Positions 26,608-36,108 of a DNA stretch of 64,000 bases are shown here, piece by piece. Each line of letters starts with the position of its first letter. The first letter of the stretch is position 1. The notes beneath the pieces are model-generated. The model was not told the DNA's origin and did no database searches. It was given only the letters and a program-made list of their open reading frames with translations. Both the position numbers and the translations under genes were made by a program. Source of the stretch: an uncultured Muribaculaceae bacterium (GTDB lineage: Bacteria; Bacteroidota; Bacteroidia; Bacteroidales; Muribaculaceae); contig CAJTRT010000005.1 of NCBI GenBank assembly GCA_910579105.1, positions 1 to 64,000 on the forward strand. The letters run 5' to 3'.

Positions 26608-28605
26608 ATGCGCAAGCACGATATATTCAAACTCACAGTCCTGGCCGTCGTCCTCGCGACACTGACATTCCCGCCAGGAGCGGCCGGAAAGAAAACGGTC
26701 GTTGAGCCGTCGTTCGCCTGGGGCGTCGAGCCCCCGCTGGGCGACCGCCGGGAAGCGACAATCGACACTCTCTTCGAGAACTACTCCCAGCGCTTCGTGC
26801 CGCAGGAGGTGTCAAGCGCCTACGCCGCCACGGGAAACTACTGCGCCGAGGGCGTTACCCTGATCCACTTCGACAAGCCAGCCATAAGCGATTACATGTT
26901 CCGCGACCCGATAGCCCACTGGCTGCCATCGGAGAGAAAGGCGAAGTTCTACAACACCCGCATACCGATGACGCTGCTGAGCTACAATTTCGGCGGCGGC
27001 AAGGAAAACACCCAGGACCATCTTTCGGCTGTTTTTTCGGCCAATGCCAACAAGCGCGTCCAGGTCGGCGCCATGCTCGAATACCTGTATTCCAAGGGGT
27101 GCTACGATAACCAGGCGGCGAAAGACCTGACATGGGGCTTTTCCGGCTCATATATGGGGGAACGCGTCGAATTCCAGGGATATTACTTCCATTACAACCT
27201 CGTGAACAAGGAGAACGGCGGCATCACCGACCCGCTTTACATCACCGACCCGGCGGAGGTGCAGGGTGGCGACAACTCCGTAAATCCCAAACAGATTCCC
27301 ACATTCCTCACAGCGGCTCACAACAGAGTGCGCGGCGGAGAACTATATCTCAACACCCGTTACAAACTCGGATTTTTCGAAGAGGAGCAAGTCAACGACT
27401 CCACGGTAAAGCGCACACTCGTGCCGGTGACCAGCTTCATCTGGACGTTGAAATACACTTTCTCGCGCCACAGGTTCATCTCGACGAATACCGAGGAGAA
27501 CCAGGAGTTCTGGGATAACACCTACTTCAACCCTTTCCAGACCAGCGATCTGTCGAGCTACTGGAACCTGCGCAACACCGTCGGCATAGCGCTTCTCGAA
27601 GGATTCAACAAATACGCGAAAGCCGGCCTGACGGCCTTCATTACCCACGAGGCGCGCCATTACCAGATGGGCATACTCGCCCCGACGGAAAAAGACGGAC
27701 CCTTCATTCCGGCGGGAGAGGAGGGATCTCTTCTCGCGGCCAACCCATATCCAGGGATGCGTACCAGCGAGAACGAGAACCTCCTGTGGGTAGGGGCGCG
27801 TATCGCCAAGCGCCAGGGACGCATACTCAACTACGATGTGATCGGCGAGCTTGGTCTCGTAGGTCCGGCTGCCGGCGAAGTCAAAGTCGACGGGGAAGTG
27901 ACCACGCGCATACCGTTGTTCGGCGACACCGTAGCCGTCAGAGGTTTCGGGCGCTTCCACAACACGTCCGCTCCCTGGCTTATGAACCATTACCGGTCAA
28001 ACCATTTCGTGTGGGACAACAGCTTCGGCAAGACAAGGTCGTTCAGGGCGGGCGGAGAGCTTGCAATACCCTGGACGCGGACGAATCTCACCATCGGTGT
28101 GGAGAATATCCAGAACCAGCTGTTCTTCAACGAGCGGGCGCTCCCGGAGCAGTACGGCGGCAACGTGCAGGTGTTCTCGGCACAATTGAAGCAGGATTTC
28201 AAGTTCGGCCCCGTGCACTGGGACAACCTTGTGACATATCAGACCACATCGCTTGAAAGGGTGATCCCCCTGCCGAAACTGGCGGTGTTTTCAAACCTGT
28301 ATGTGACATTCAAGGTGGCGACGCTCTTCGTCCAGCTCGGAGTGAACTGCGATTATTTCACCCGCTACAAGGCGCTCGGCTATCAGCCTGCCACGATGCA
28401 GTTCTACAACCAGCGCGACTATCTCGTTGGCAACTATCCGTTCATGAACGCATACATCAACTTCAAGTTATCCAAGACGCGCTTCTACGTCATGATGAGC
28501 CATATCAACCAGGGTCTGACAGGCGACAACTATTTCTCTATGCCGAATTACCCGATGAACCCCCGTAGATTCCAGCTCGGCCTGTCGGTAGATCTAACCA
28601 ATTAG
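26608..28605 (+). CDS. Putative outer-membrane porin (Porin_10-like)
   Basis: A 665-residue protein with a signal peptide (about residues 1-27) followed by alternating aromatic beta-strands to the end (R-R-F-Q-L-G-L-S-V-D-L-T-N), as in Bacteroidetes 'putative porin' proteins. Landmarks are T-L-F-E-N-Y-S-Q-R-F near residue 55 and H-W-L-P-S-E-R-K-A-K-F-Y-N-T-R-I-P-M-T near 110, where the barrel starts. The pore's substrate is unknown. It has its own promoter and probably leads the operon that continues with the next three genes. Confidence 0.8.
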   Translation: MRKHDIFKLTVLAVVLATLTFPPGAAGKKTVVEPSFAWGVEPPLGDRREATIDTLFENYSQRFVPQEVSSAYAATGNYCAEGVTLIHFDKPAISDYMFRDPIAHWLPSERKAKFYNTRIPMTLLSYNFGGGKENTQDHLSAVFSANANKRVQVGAMLEYLYSKGCYDNQAAKDLTWGFSGSYMGERVEFQGYYFHYNLVNKENGGITDPLYITDPAEVQGGDNSVNPKQIPTFLTAAHNRVRGGELYLNTRYKLGFFEEEQVNDSTVKRTLVPVTSFIWTLKYTFSRHRFISTNTEENQEFWDNTYFNPFQTSDLSSYWNLRNTVGIALLEGFNKYAKAGLTAFITHEARHYQMGILAPTEKDGPFIPAGEEGSLLAANPYPGMRTSENENLLWVGARIAKRQGRILNYDVIGELGLVGPAAGEVKVDGEVTTRIPLFGDTVAVRGFGRFHNTSAPWLMNHYRSNHFVWDNSFGKTRSFRAGGELAIPWTRTNLTIGVENIQNQLFFNERALPEQYGGNVQVFSAQLKQDFKFGPVHWDNLVTYQTTSLERVIPLPKLAVFSNLYVTFKVATLFVQLGVNCDYFTRYKALGYQPATMQFYNQRDYLVGNYPFMNAYINFKLSKTRFYVMMSHINQGLTGDNYFSMPNYPMNPRRFQLGLSVDLTN

Positions 28606-28618
28606 CCTCTCCCCAGCA

Positions 28619-29404
28619 ATGTTCAAGCGATTACAACCGCAACGCGGCCAACTTGCGCTCAGCCTCCTGCTACTTGTGGGAGCGCTGTTCCTGATGATTT
28701 CAGTCAGGCAGTGTTCCGCGCCCGGTCTGCCTCCGCGCCACGAAGACATCGCCGGGGGTGACACTATAAATGTCGCCATCGAGCTTTCTCCTATGGGTGT
28801 CAGCCTGGCAGGAGACACACTCGCGGGGGTGTATTACGATATGGTGCGGGAAGTATGCCGTCGCCACGGAATCAACGTCCGCTTCCACCCTTTCACACTC
28901 CTTTCCACCGCCCTCGAGGGGCTTGCCGAGGGGAAATACCAGCTCGTTGTATCCGACATACCTGCGACTGCCGATATGAAAGAGCGCTTCATATTCACCG
29001 ATCCTGTCGAAGTAGACAGAATGGTGCTCGCGCAACTGGCCGACAGCGCGGGCAATATACCGATCAGAACCCAGGTCGAACTCGCGGGGAAAGAGATATA
29101 CCTTCCGAAGGGCTCTCCGGCGTTAAGCCGCATGCGTTCGCTGTCGAGGGAGATCGGCGACACCATAATTGTGCGGCAGGATTCTCTCTACTCCTCTGAG
29201 CAGCTACTGATACTTGTGGCCAACGGCGAGCGACCGAACGCCGCGGTGTCGCTCGCCGTCGTGCTGGCAATGAGCAGAATGTTCCCGAATCTCGATTTCT
29301 CGCTCGGCCTTTCATTCAACCAGTTCCATTCCTGGGCCCTGAACCCGAAAGATTCGCTATTGCGCGACTCTCTGTCGGTATGGCTTGGAGAACTCAACAG
29401 ATAA
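28619..29404 (+). CDS. Periplasmic solute-binding-like protein (SBP_bac_3 / MltF N-domain type)
   Basis: A 261-residue protein with an N-terminal membrane segment (about residues 12-30) that may be a signal anchor. The rest has the class-3 solute-binding pattern: I-N-V-A-I-E, G-V-Y-Y-D-M-V-R-E-V-C-R-R, G-K-Y-Q-L-V-V-S-D-I-P-A-T-A-D-M-K-E-R-F-I-F-T-D-P. No ABC permease is nearby. In MltF of proteobacteria the same domain is fused to a lytic transglycosylase; here a separate lytic transglycosylase gene lies two genes downstream. A role in sensing peptidoglycan fragments is an inference from this context. Confidence 0.75.
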   Translation: MFKRLQPQRGQLALSLLLLVGALFLMISVRQCSAPGLPPRHEDIAGGDTINVAIELSPMGVSLAGDTLAGVYYDMVREVCRRHGINVRFHPFTLLSTALEGLAEGKYQLVVSDIPATADMKERFIFTDPVEVDRMVLAQLADSAGNIPIRTQVELAGKEIYLPKGSPALSRMRSLSREIGDTIIVRQDSLYSSEQLLILVANGERPNAAVSLAVVLAMSRMFPNLDFSLGLSFNQFHSWALNPKDSLLRDSLSVWLGELNR

Positions 29405-29407
29405 CAT

Positions 29408-30775
29408 ATGCTCCGTATGACTCGCAGACTAAAAAACATACTTACCGCCCTGCTGACGGTGACATTCACGGCACACGCTCAAATATCATTTGAAAATACC
29501 GGCGGGGAAGTGATAGAGATCGCGCCCCCGGTCTCGACAGGGCTCTCGGCTGTGTATGTGTTGCCCGCGGCGGCAAATGCCAGGGTTCTGTATCAGAGTG
29601 CCGGCGCGCCGGCTTCAAGCCATCAGTGGCAGCGGTTCGACTCGCGCGGTGGCGGTTACGCCGAGACCGTCCCATATGGCATATCCGGCTCATGCAGTGT
29701 GGTGGAATTGTCAGAAGCAGATGCCGGCTATATCGTCACGCCATATGTGGGAGCGAAACCTGTATGCTTCTGGATTGTGAACTACGCGGCCCACGCGTGC
29801 GTGCTCCGCGAACTGATTTCTGCCGCCGCACAGGATTGCGGGCAGCAACGCCTGATTCTCGACGGCGATGCCGGCCGGATTGCCTATTATTCCGTAAACG
29901 GGAGGGGGGAAACTCTGTCGCGCGGGTTGAAACTGGAATATTCCACCCTTTCTTTTGACGAAGAGCGCCGTCAGTGGACGACTGTCGAAGCTGAGGAGTC
30001 AATTGATTATGTGACCGGCGACATCATTTGTCCGGCACCGCTTTGCGATACAGATTTTCAATTGTCGGGCGACCGCTTCCAACGCCAATGGGGCAGGGAA
30101 CAGTCGGTCTCCACTCCGACTGTCGCGGCTCACTCCGTTGAGGCAGCGACATGGGCCGAGCAGGACGCGTGCGACAAGGATAACGAAATCAAGGATACGG
30201 ACGAAGGGAGCGGCGATACACTCGGAGGATCCGCGCCAATCGACATAACGTTCACCGCGGCAGTGACAGATGCCGCCATATACCGCGAATGGCAGTTCTC
30301 TCCCGACCCGCAGTTCGATGTAATCGACCTGAGAATCAACCAGACGGAAGCAGACCGCACATTCGACGACTACGGCACGACCTATGTCAGATTCGTTTGC
30401 GGGAACAACGACGGCTCCTGCGAATATGTATCCCAGACCTACACGGTAAGCATCGGCGAGTCGAGGCTGGAATGTCCCAACGCTTTCTCTCCCGGCGCAT
30501 CAGAGGGGGTCAATGACGAATGGAAGGTCAGCTACAAGTCAATCACCAAGTTTGAGTGCCATATTTTCAACCGCTGGGGGATAGAAGTAGCGAAGCTGAC
30601 ACACCCCTCGCAAGGGTGGGACGGACGCCACAACGGGAAATTAGTGCCTTCGGGTGTTTATTATTATGTGATCACCGCTCATGGTGCCGACGGAAAGAAC
30701 TACAAGCTTTCCGGCGACATAAACATCCTGGGCTACAAGGGCACGCGGGGCACGACTTCCGCTCCGGCAGAATAA
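29408..30775 (+). CDS. Exported protein with gliding-motility C-terminal (type B T9SS) domain
   Basis: A 455-residue protein with a signal peptide (about residues 1-25, ending A-H-A-Q). The first 360 residues contain beta-sandwich, PKD-like segments without a recognised enzyme. The last 90 residues are a CHU_C / gliding-motility-associated domain: P-N-A-F-S-P-G at about 355, I-F-N-R-W-G-I-E-V, G-W-D-G, and P-S-G-V-Y-Y-Y-V-I. That domain exports proteins by the type IX system (type B signal). The gene starts 3 bp after the binding-protein gene. Confidence 0.82.
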   Translation: MLRMTRRLKNILTALLTVTFTAHAQISFENTGGEVIEIAPPVSTGLSAVYVLPAAANARVLYQSAGAPASSHQWQRFDSRGGGYAETVPYGISGSCSVVELSEADAGYIVTPYVGAKPVCFWIVNYAAHACVLRELISAAAQDCGQQRLILDGDAGRIAYYSVNGRGETLSRGLKLEYSTLSFDEERRQWTTVEAEESIDYVTGDIICPAPLCDTDFQLSGDRFQRQWGREQSVSTPTVAAHSVEAATWAEQDACDKDNEIKDTDEGSGDTLGGSAPIDITFTAAVTDAAIYREWQFSPDPQFDVIDLRINQTEADRTFDDYGTTYVRFVCGNNDGSCEYVSQTYTVSIGESRLECPNAFSPGASEGVNDEWKVSYKSITKFECHIFNRWGIEVAKLTHPSQGWDGRHNGKLVPSGVYYYVITAHGADGKNYKLSGDINILGYKGTRGTTSAPAE

Positions 30776-30831
30776 GGAGAGCGGCATGCCGTCAGCTCCC
30801 GTGCAGCACCAGCCCGCAGAACTATTGAAAC

Positions 30832-31710
30832 ATGAACAAGAATTTTCTGACACTCTCACTGACACTCTTGATTGCCGCGGCGGCACCAGCTGCCGCCCAG
30901 GAGCGCCCGCTGGCCATGCCGGCGGTTTACAGCCCTCCCGTTCCCAAACAGATGACATTCGCAGGTCACCGGTTCAGCTTCGACCGTCCAGATATGTACG
31001 AACGCATTGACCGCGAATTGTCACAGATGACATATTCCCATACCTCTACACTGCTGATGCTTAAACGCGCGAACCGCTACTTTCCCATGATGCGGAAAGT
31101 TCTCAAAGAGAACGGCGTGCCGGAGGATATGGTATATCTCGCAGCGATAGAGTCGAGCCTTAACCCGAGAGCGTATTCCGGGGCGAAGGCCGCCGGACTG
31201 TGGCAGTTCATGCCGGCGACAGCGAAAGAGTATGGTCTGGAGGTCAACGAGTACGTCGATGAGCGCTACCATCCGGAGAAAGCGACCGCCGCGGCCGCAA
31301 GGTTCCTGAAAAAAGCGAAAGCCAAATATGGCAACTGGGAATCAGCCATGGCCTCATACAACGGAGGGCAGGGACGAATCTCGAAAGAACTCGAGGCGCA
31401 GCTCGTTGATTCGGCTTTCGACCTCTACCTGGTAGAGGAGACGTCGCGGTACATGTTCCGGGTGCTTGCCGCGAAGGTGCTGATGGAGAACCCTGAGAAA
31501 TTCGGCTACCAGCTGCGCCAGTCGCAGCTCTACCGGCCATACGAGTACAGAGAGGTCACAGTGGACGAGACAATAGAGGACCTTCCCGCATGGGCCAAGG
31601 CAAAAGGGTCCAATTACTATATGCTCAGAGAGTACAATCCGTGGATACGGGCCAAGAAACTTCCTGTGACCCCTGGAAAGACGTACACCATCAGGCTGCC
31701 TAAGTCTTAA
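30832..31710 (+). CDS. Lytic transglycosylase (SLT domain)
   Basis: A 292-residue exported murein hydrolase with a signal peptide (about residues 1-22, ending A-A-A-Q). The SLT domain covers about 85-240. The catalytic Glu107 is in A-A-I-E-S-S-L-N-P, with the family segments A-A-G-L-W-Q-F-M-P-A-T-A and M-A-S-Y-N-G-G. It cleaves the MurNAc-GlcNAc bond with formation of 1,6-anhydroMurNAc. No LysM repeats follow, unlike MltD. It is the last gene of the envelope group, 53 bp before uvrA. Confidence 0.92.
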   Translation: MNKNFLTLSLTLLIAAAAPAAAQERPLAMPAVYSPPVPKQMTFAGHRFSFDRPDMYERIDRELSQMTYSHTSTLLMLKRANRYFPMMRKVLKENGVPEDMVYLAAIESSLNPRAYSGAKAAGLWQFMPATAKEYGLEVNEYVDERYHPEKATAAAARFLKKAKAKYGNWESAMASYNGGQGRISKELEAQLVDSAFDLYLVEETSRYMFRVLAAKVLMENPEKFGYQLRQSQLYRPYEYREVTVDETIEDLPAWAKAKGSNYYMLREYNPWIRAKKLPVTPGKTYTIRLPKS

Positions 31711-31763
31711 CCAGCCCGAACGCCCGACAGCCGGGACATTCAGAACTGCACAACCATCCGCCT

Positions 31764-34616
31764 ATGTCAAAAGAGATTGACCCGCTTGCGAACCTTACAG
31801 TAATAGGGGCGCGGGTACACAACCTTAAAAATATAGATGTCGCCATTCCCCACGGCACACTGTCGGTCATAACCGGGCTGAGTGGCAGCGGCAAGTCGTC
31901 GCTTGCCTTTGACACAATTTACGCCGAGGGGCAGCGCCGCTACATAGAGACATTCTCCTCGTATGCACGGAACATGCTCGGGTCGCTCGAACGTCCAGAT
32001 GTCGACCATATATCAGGCCTGTCACCCGTCATAGCCATCGAGCAGAAAACCATCAACCGAAACCCGCGAAGCACAATCGGTACCACTACCGAGGTCTACG
32101 ACTACCTGCGCCTTCTGTTCGCGAGAGTAGGGGAGGCTCGCAGCTATGTCAGCGGCGAACCTATGGTCAAATACTCCGTGGAGAAAATCGTGGAATTGAT
32201 TCTCGAACGCTATGCCGGAAAGAGAGTATGCCTTCTCGCCCCGTTGGTCCACAACCGCAAGGGCCACTACAAGGATCTTTTCGAGCAGCTTGTGAAGAAA
32301 GGATTCCTTAACGCGCGTGTCGACGGGGAACTGCGCGAGATAACCCCCGGAATGAAACTTGACCGGTATCGGAACCATTCGGTAGAGCTTGTTGTCGACA
32401 AGATGAAAGTCAGCGGTAACGACACATCAAGGTTAAGGAATTCCGTGGCCGACACGCTACGGCAGGGAGGCCGTCAGATGATGGTGTATGACGTTGATGC
32501 TGACGAGACCCGGCATTACAGCCAGAGCCTGATGGATCCGGTCAGCGGCATCTCGTACCGCGAGCCTGCTCCGCACAACTTCTCTTTCAACTCCCCGCTC
32601 GGCGCCTGCCCGCGCTGCAAGGGACTGGGAGAGGTGAACGTCATCGACATGGAGAAGGTCGTCCCCGATCCTTCGCTCTCTATCCGCCAGGGTGGCATAG
32701 CGCCTTTGGGCAAATACAAAAACTCCATGATATTCTGGCAGGTCGACGCGATCTGCGACAAATACGGCTGCTCGCTCGATACCCCCCTGCGAGACCTTCC
32801 CGAGGAAGCTGTGGGCGACATCATGAACGGCACCGACGAGCGGCTGAGAGTGAAAAGCGACACCCTGTCGACTTCAAACTATTTCCTGTCGTTCGAGGGA
32901 CTGTTGAAATACATCGAACTGCAACAGAACGACGACGCGTCCTCGGCGGCGCAGAAATGGAGCGACCAGTTTTATTCGCGCCAGGTGTGTCCCGAATGTG
33001 CCGGCGCCCGGCTGAACCGCGAGGCTCTGCACTTCTTCGTCGACGGAAAGAATATCGCCGAGCTTTCCTCTCTCGATATCTCAGAACTGCTCGAATGGTC
33101 GCGGACTGTCGAAACGAGGCTGGCAGAACGTCAGCGCGTGATCGGAGCGGAGATTCTGAAAGAAATACGGACCCGGCTGGCGTTCCTCTCCGACGTGGGG
33201 CTCGGATATCTCTCGCTTGACCGCGCGTCGGCCACCCTCTCGGGAGGTGAAAGCCAACGGATACGCCTGGCCACACAGCTGGGTTCGGAACTCGTAAACG
33301 TGCTGTACATTCTCGACGAACCGAGCATAGGCCTTCACCAGCGCGACAACCGGAAACTGATCGGTTCGTTAAAAAGACTGCGTGACGCTCGAAATTCCAT
33401 CATAGTTGTCGAACATGACAAGGATATGATGCTCGAGGCCGACTACATCGTTGACATTGGTCCGCGGGCCGGGCGCAAGGGTGGGGAAGTGGTGTTCGAA
33501 GGCACCCCCGCCGAAATGCTGGCAACCGATACCCTGATTGCCGGTTATCTCACCGGGCGCCTTTCCATAGAGGTGCCTGAAACCCGCCGCCAGGGCAACG
33601 GCAAGTTCATAGAGCTGCTCGGATGCACCGGCCATAACCTGCGTGATATAGATTTCCGTCTCCCGCTTGGCACCCTCACCTGTGTCTGCGGTGTGAGCGG
33701 CAGCGGCAAGTCGTCGCTTGTAAACGGGACGCTGCAACCGATACTCTCCCGTAAATTCTACCGCTCGCTCCAGGAACCGCTCCCATACCGGGAGATAACC
33801 GGCGTTGAGAATATCGACAAGATCGTGACCGTCGACCAGTCGCCCTTGGGCCGCTCCCCCCGCAGCAACCCGGCGACCTATACCGGCGTGTTCTCCGACA
33901 TACGCAATCTGTTCGTGGGGCTTCCCGAGGCTAAAATCAGAGGCTACAAGCCAGGGCGCTTTTCTTTCAATGTAGCCGGCGGCCGATGCGAGGCGTGCAA
34001 GGGGAACGGATACAAGAGCATCGAGATGAACTTCCTGCCGGATGTCCTCGTTCCGTGCGAGGTGTGCGCCGGAAAGCGGTACAACCGCGAGACCCTCGAA
34101 GTCAGGTTCAAGGGCAAGTCTGTCGCCGATGTGCTCGACATGACTATCAACCAGGCGGTAGAGTTCTTCGCCAACCAGCCCGCCATTTTAAAAAAGCTCA
34201 AAGTGTTGCAGGAGATAGGGCTGGGCTACATAAAGCTCGGGCAACCATCATCGACCCTTTCGGGCGGCGAGAACCAGCGCGTGAAGCTCGCGACCGAATT
34301 GTCGAAGCGCGATACCGGGCGCACCTTGTTCATCCTCGACGAACCAACTACCGGCCTGCATTTCGAGGATATAAAGGTACTCCTCGCTGTATTGAACCGC
34401 CTGGTCGACAAAGGGAACACCGTGTTGGTAATCGAGCACAACCTCGACGTGGTGAAAAGCGCAGACCACATAGTCGACATGGGACCCGACGGCGGACGGG
34501 ATGGCGGACGGATAATAGCGGCCGGAACCCCGGAAGAAGTCGCTGAAACCGAATCACCGACAGCCCCGTTCCTGCGGGAAGAGCTCGGTGTCAGCGGTTC
34601 CAGAAACCGGGGGTAA
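31764..34616 (+). CDS. uvrA: Excinuclease ABC subunit A
   Basis: The damage-recognition ATPase of nucleotide excision repair. It has 950 residues, the usual length. Two ABC modules are visible: Walker A at about residues 38-45 (G-L-S-G-S-G-K-S) and 643-650 (G-V-S-G-S-G-K-S), and ABC signatures A-T-L-S-G-G-E-S-Q-R and S-T-L-S-G-G-E-N-Q-R. Zinc-binding C-x-x-C pairs occur in both halves (C-P-R-C ... C-P-E-C and C-E-A-C ... C-E-V-C). It ends convergently with trkH, the two coding regions overlapping by 26 bp. Confidence 0.97.
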   Translation: MSKEIDPLANLTVIGARVHNLKNIDVAIPHGTLSVITGLSGSGKSSLAFDTIYAEGQRRYIETFSSYARNMLGSLERPDVDHISGLSPVIAIEQKTINRNPRSTIGTTTEVYDYLRLLFARVGEARSYVSGEPMVKYSVEKIVELILERYAGKRVCLLAPLVHNRKGHYKDLFEQLVKKGFLNARVDGELREITPGMKLDRYRNHSVELVVDKMKVSGNDTSRLRNSVADTLRQGGRQMMVYDVDADETRHYSQSLMDPVSGISYREPAPHNFSFNSPLGACPRCKGLGEVNVIDMEKVVPDPSLSIRQGGIAPLGKYKNSMIFWQVDAICDKYGCSLDTPLRDLPEEAVGDIMNGTDERLRVKSDTLSTSNYFLSFEGLLKYIELQQNDDASSAAQKWSDQFYSRQVCPECAGARLNREALHFFVDGKNIAELSSLDISELLEWSRTVETRLAERQRVIGAEILKEIRTRLAFLSDVGLGYLSLDRASATLSGGESQRIRLATQLGSELVNVLYILDEPSIGLHQRDNRKLIGSLKRLRDARNSIIVVEHDKDMMLEADYIVDIGPRAGRKGGEVVFEGTPAEMLATDTLIAGYLTGRLSIEVPETRRQGNGKFIELLGCTGHNLRDIDFRLPLGTLTCVCGVSGSGKSSLVNGTLQPILSRKFYRSLQEPLPYREITGVENIDKIVTVDQSPLGRSPRSNPATYTGVFSDIRNLFVGLPEAKIRGYKPGRFSFNVAGGRCEACKGNGYKSIEMNFLPDVLVPCEVCAGKRYNRETLEVRFKGKSVADVLDMTINQAVEFFANQPAILKKLKVLQEIGLGYIKLGQPSSTLSGGENQRVKLATELSKRDTGRTLFILDEPTTGLHFEDIKVLLAVLNRLVDKGNTVLVIEHNLDVVKSADHIVDMGPDGGRDGGRIIAAGTPEEVAETESPTAPFLREELGVSGSRNRG

Positions 34617-36069
34617 AGAGCAACAGCACGGTGAAGATTTCCAGACGGCCGGTAAGCATCAGCAGTGAAAGAACCCATTTGCCAGCGTCGGGAACCACGG
34701 AGTAGCTGTCGCCAAGCCCTGAAAAGCCGTTGCAAAGCCCCGTGTTGCTGACGCAGGAGAACGAGGAGAAGAACGCGTCGGCGAGAGGTATCCCGTTAAT
34801 CGACAGGACTATCCCGCCGACAATGATGACGATGACGTACAGGCTCATGAACACCATCACCTTATTAATGATTTCAGGCGATATGGTGCGCCCGTTGACG
34901 TTTACCGAAAGTATGTGGTTGGGATATATGCAACGGTAAAGCTCGTTGCGGGCGTTCTTCCACAGGTAAATTGACCGGTCGAGTTTCGAGCCGCCCGAAG
35001 TTGATCCGGCGCACGCTCCGACAAACATCATAACGAGTATCAGGGCGAAGATGAAAAGTCCCCAGTCGCTGATTCCGTTAAGCGTGTACCCTGTCGACGA
35101 CATCATCGACACAATCATAAACAGCGGATCGATGGTGTATGATTCCACTCTGTCGGGCACCAGCGGATTCATCACCAGTGACATATCGAAAAGTATCAAA
35201 AGCACTAAGATCGCGGCGACATACACCCTGAACACCTCGTTGCGCCATACGGCTTTCAGGTCGCCGAGCGACGCCTTGAATATCAAGGCGAAATTGACAC
35301 CCCCGATGAACATGAAGACAGTTGTTACAATCTTTATGTAGAGTGAGTTCCACTGCGAAATCGATTCGGGACGGGTAGAGAAGCCCCCGGTCGACATAGT
35401 GGAGAAAGCATGGCACACGCTGTCAAACGGATCCATCGGACCGGCCCAGTAGAGCGCCATAAGGACGATTGTCAGCAGAAAGTATACCAGCCACAGGCGT
35501 TTGGCCGTGGAACTCACTCTCGGGCGTAGTTTCTCGTGGGTGATACCGGTCACTTCGGCGTTGAACATCTGCATGCCGCCTGACGAGTTGAGCATCGGCA
35601 GCACGGCGAGGGTGAACAGTATGATACCCATACCTCCGATCCACTGCATCAGCGACCGCCACATATGGATTCCGTGGCTAAGGTCGTCGACAGTCGGCAT
35701 TACCGAGGCGCCAGTAGTCGTGAAACCCGACATGGCCTCGAAATAAGCCTCCGAGACGCTCAGCCGCGTGGTGCTGAGAAGGAACGGAATCATCCCGAAG
35801 AACGAGAAAACCACCCACACGAGAGCCGTCAGCAGGAACCCCTCGCGCTTTCCCATATCGAATCTGCGTGGCTTTACGCAGAACGCCGACAAGCCGCCGC
35901 AACCGAGCGTCACAGCCATCGCGATAACGAATCCTTTCGCGTCTTCCTCGCCGTAATACAATGACGTGAACAGCGGGACGGCCATAAAAAGCCCCTCGAC
36001 AAGAAGAAGCCATCCGGCGATACGGATGAGCATCATCCAGTTTATTTGAAAAAATGCCGAGCGCTTCAT
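34591..36069 (-). CDS. trkH: TrkH-family potassium uptake membrane subunit
   Basis: A 492-residue K+ channel-like transporter with about ten membrane helices in four M-P-M repeats. Selectivity-filter-like segments are visible, for example S-G-F-T-T-T-G-A-S-V near residue 115 and F-S-T-M-S-T-G-G-F-S near 225. It works with the cytoplasmic gating subunit TrkA, whose gene is 39 bp upstream on the same strand. Its last 26 bp overlap the end of uvrA on the other strand. Confidence 0.95.
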   Translation of the reverse strand: MKRSAFFQINWMMLIRIAGWLLLVEGLFMAVPLFTSLYYGEEDAKGFVIAMAVTLGCGGLSAFCVKPRRFDMGKREGFLLTALVWVVFSFFGMIPFLLSTTRLSVSEAYFEAMSGFTTTGASVMPTVDDLSHGIHMWRSLMQWIGGMGIILFTLAVLPMLNSSGGMQMFNAEVTGITHEKLRPRVSSTAKRLWLVYFLLTIVLMALYWAGPMDPFDSVCHAFSTMSTGGFSTRPESISQWNSLYIKIVTTVFMFIGGVNFALIFKASLGDLKAVWRNEVFRVYVAAILVLLILFDMSLVMNPLVPDRVESYTIDPLFMIVSMMSSTGYTLNGISDWGLFIFALILVMMFVGACAGSTSGGSKLDRSIYLWKNARNELYRCIYPNHILSVNVNGRTISPEIINKVMVFMSLYVIVIIVGGIVLSINGIPLADAFFSSFSCVSNTGLCNGFSGLGDSYSVVPDAGKWVLSLLMLTGRLEIFTVLLLFTPGFWNR

Positions 36070-36108
36070 GTCTTTTCCAACAAGATTTTTGTTTGCGGGG
36101 AAGGGAGG

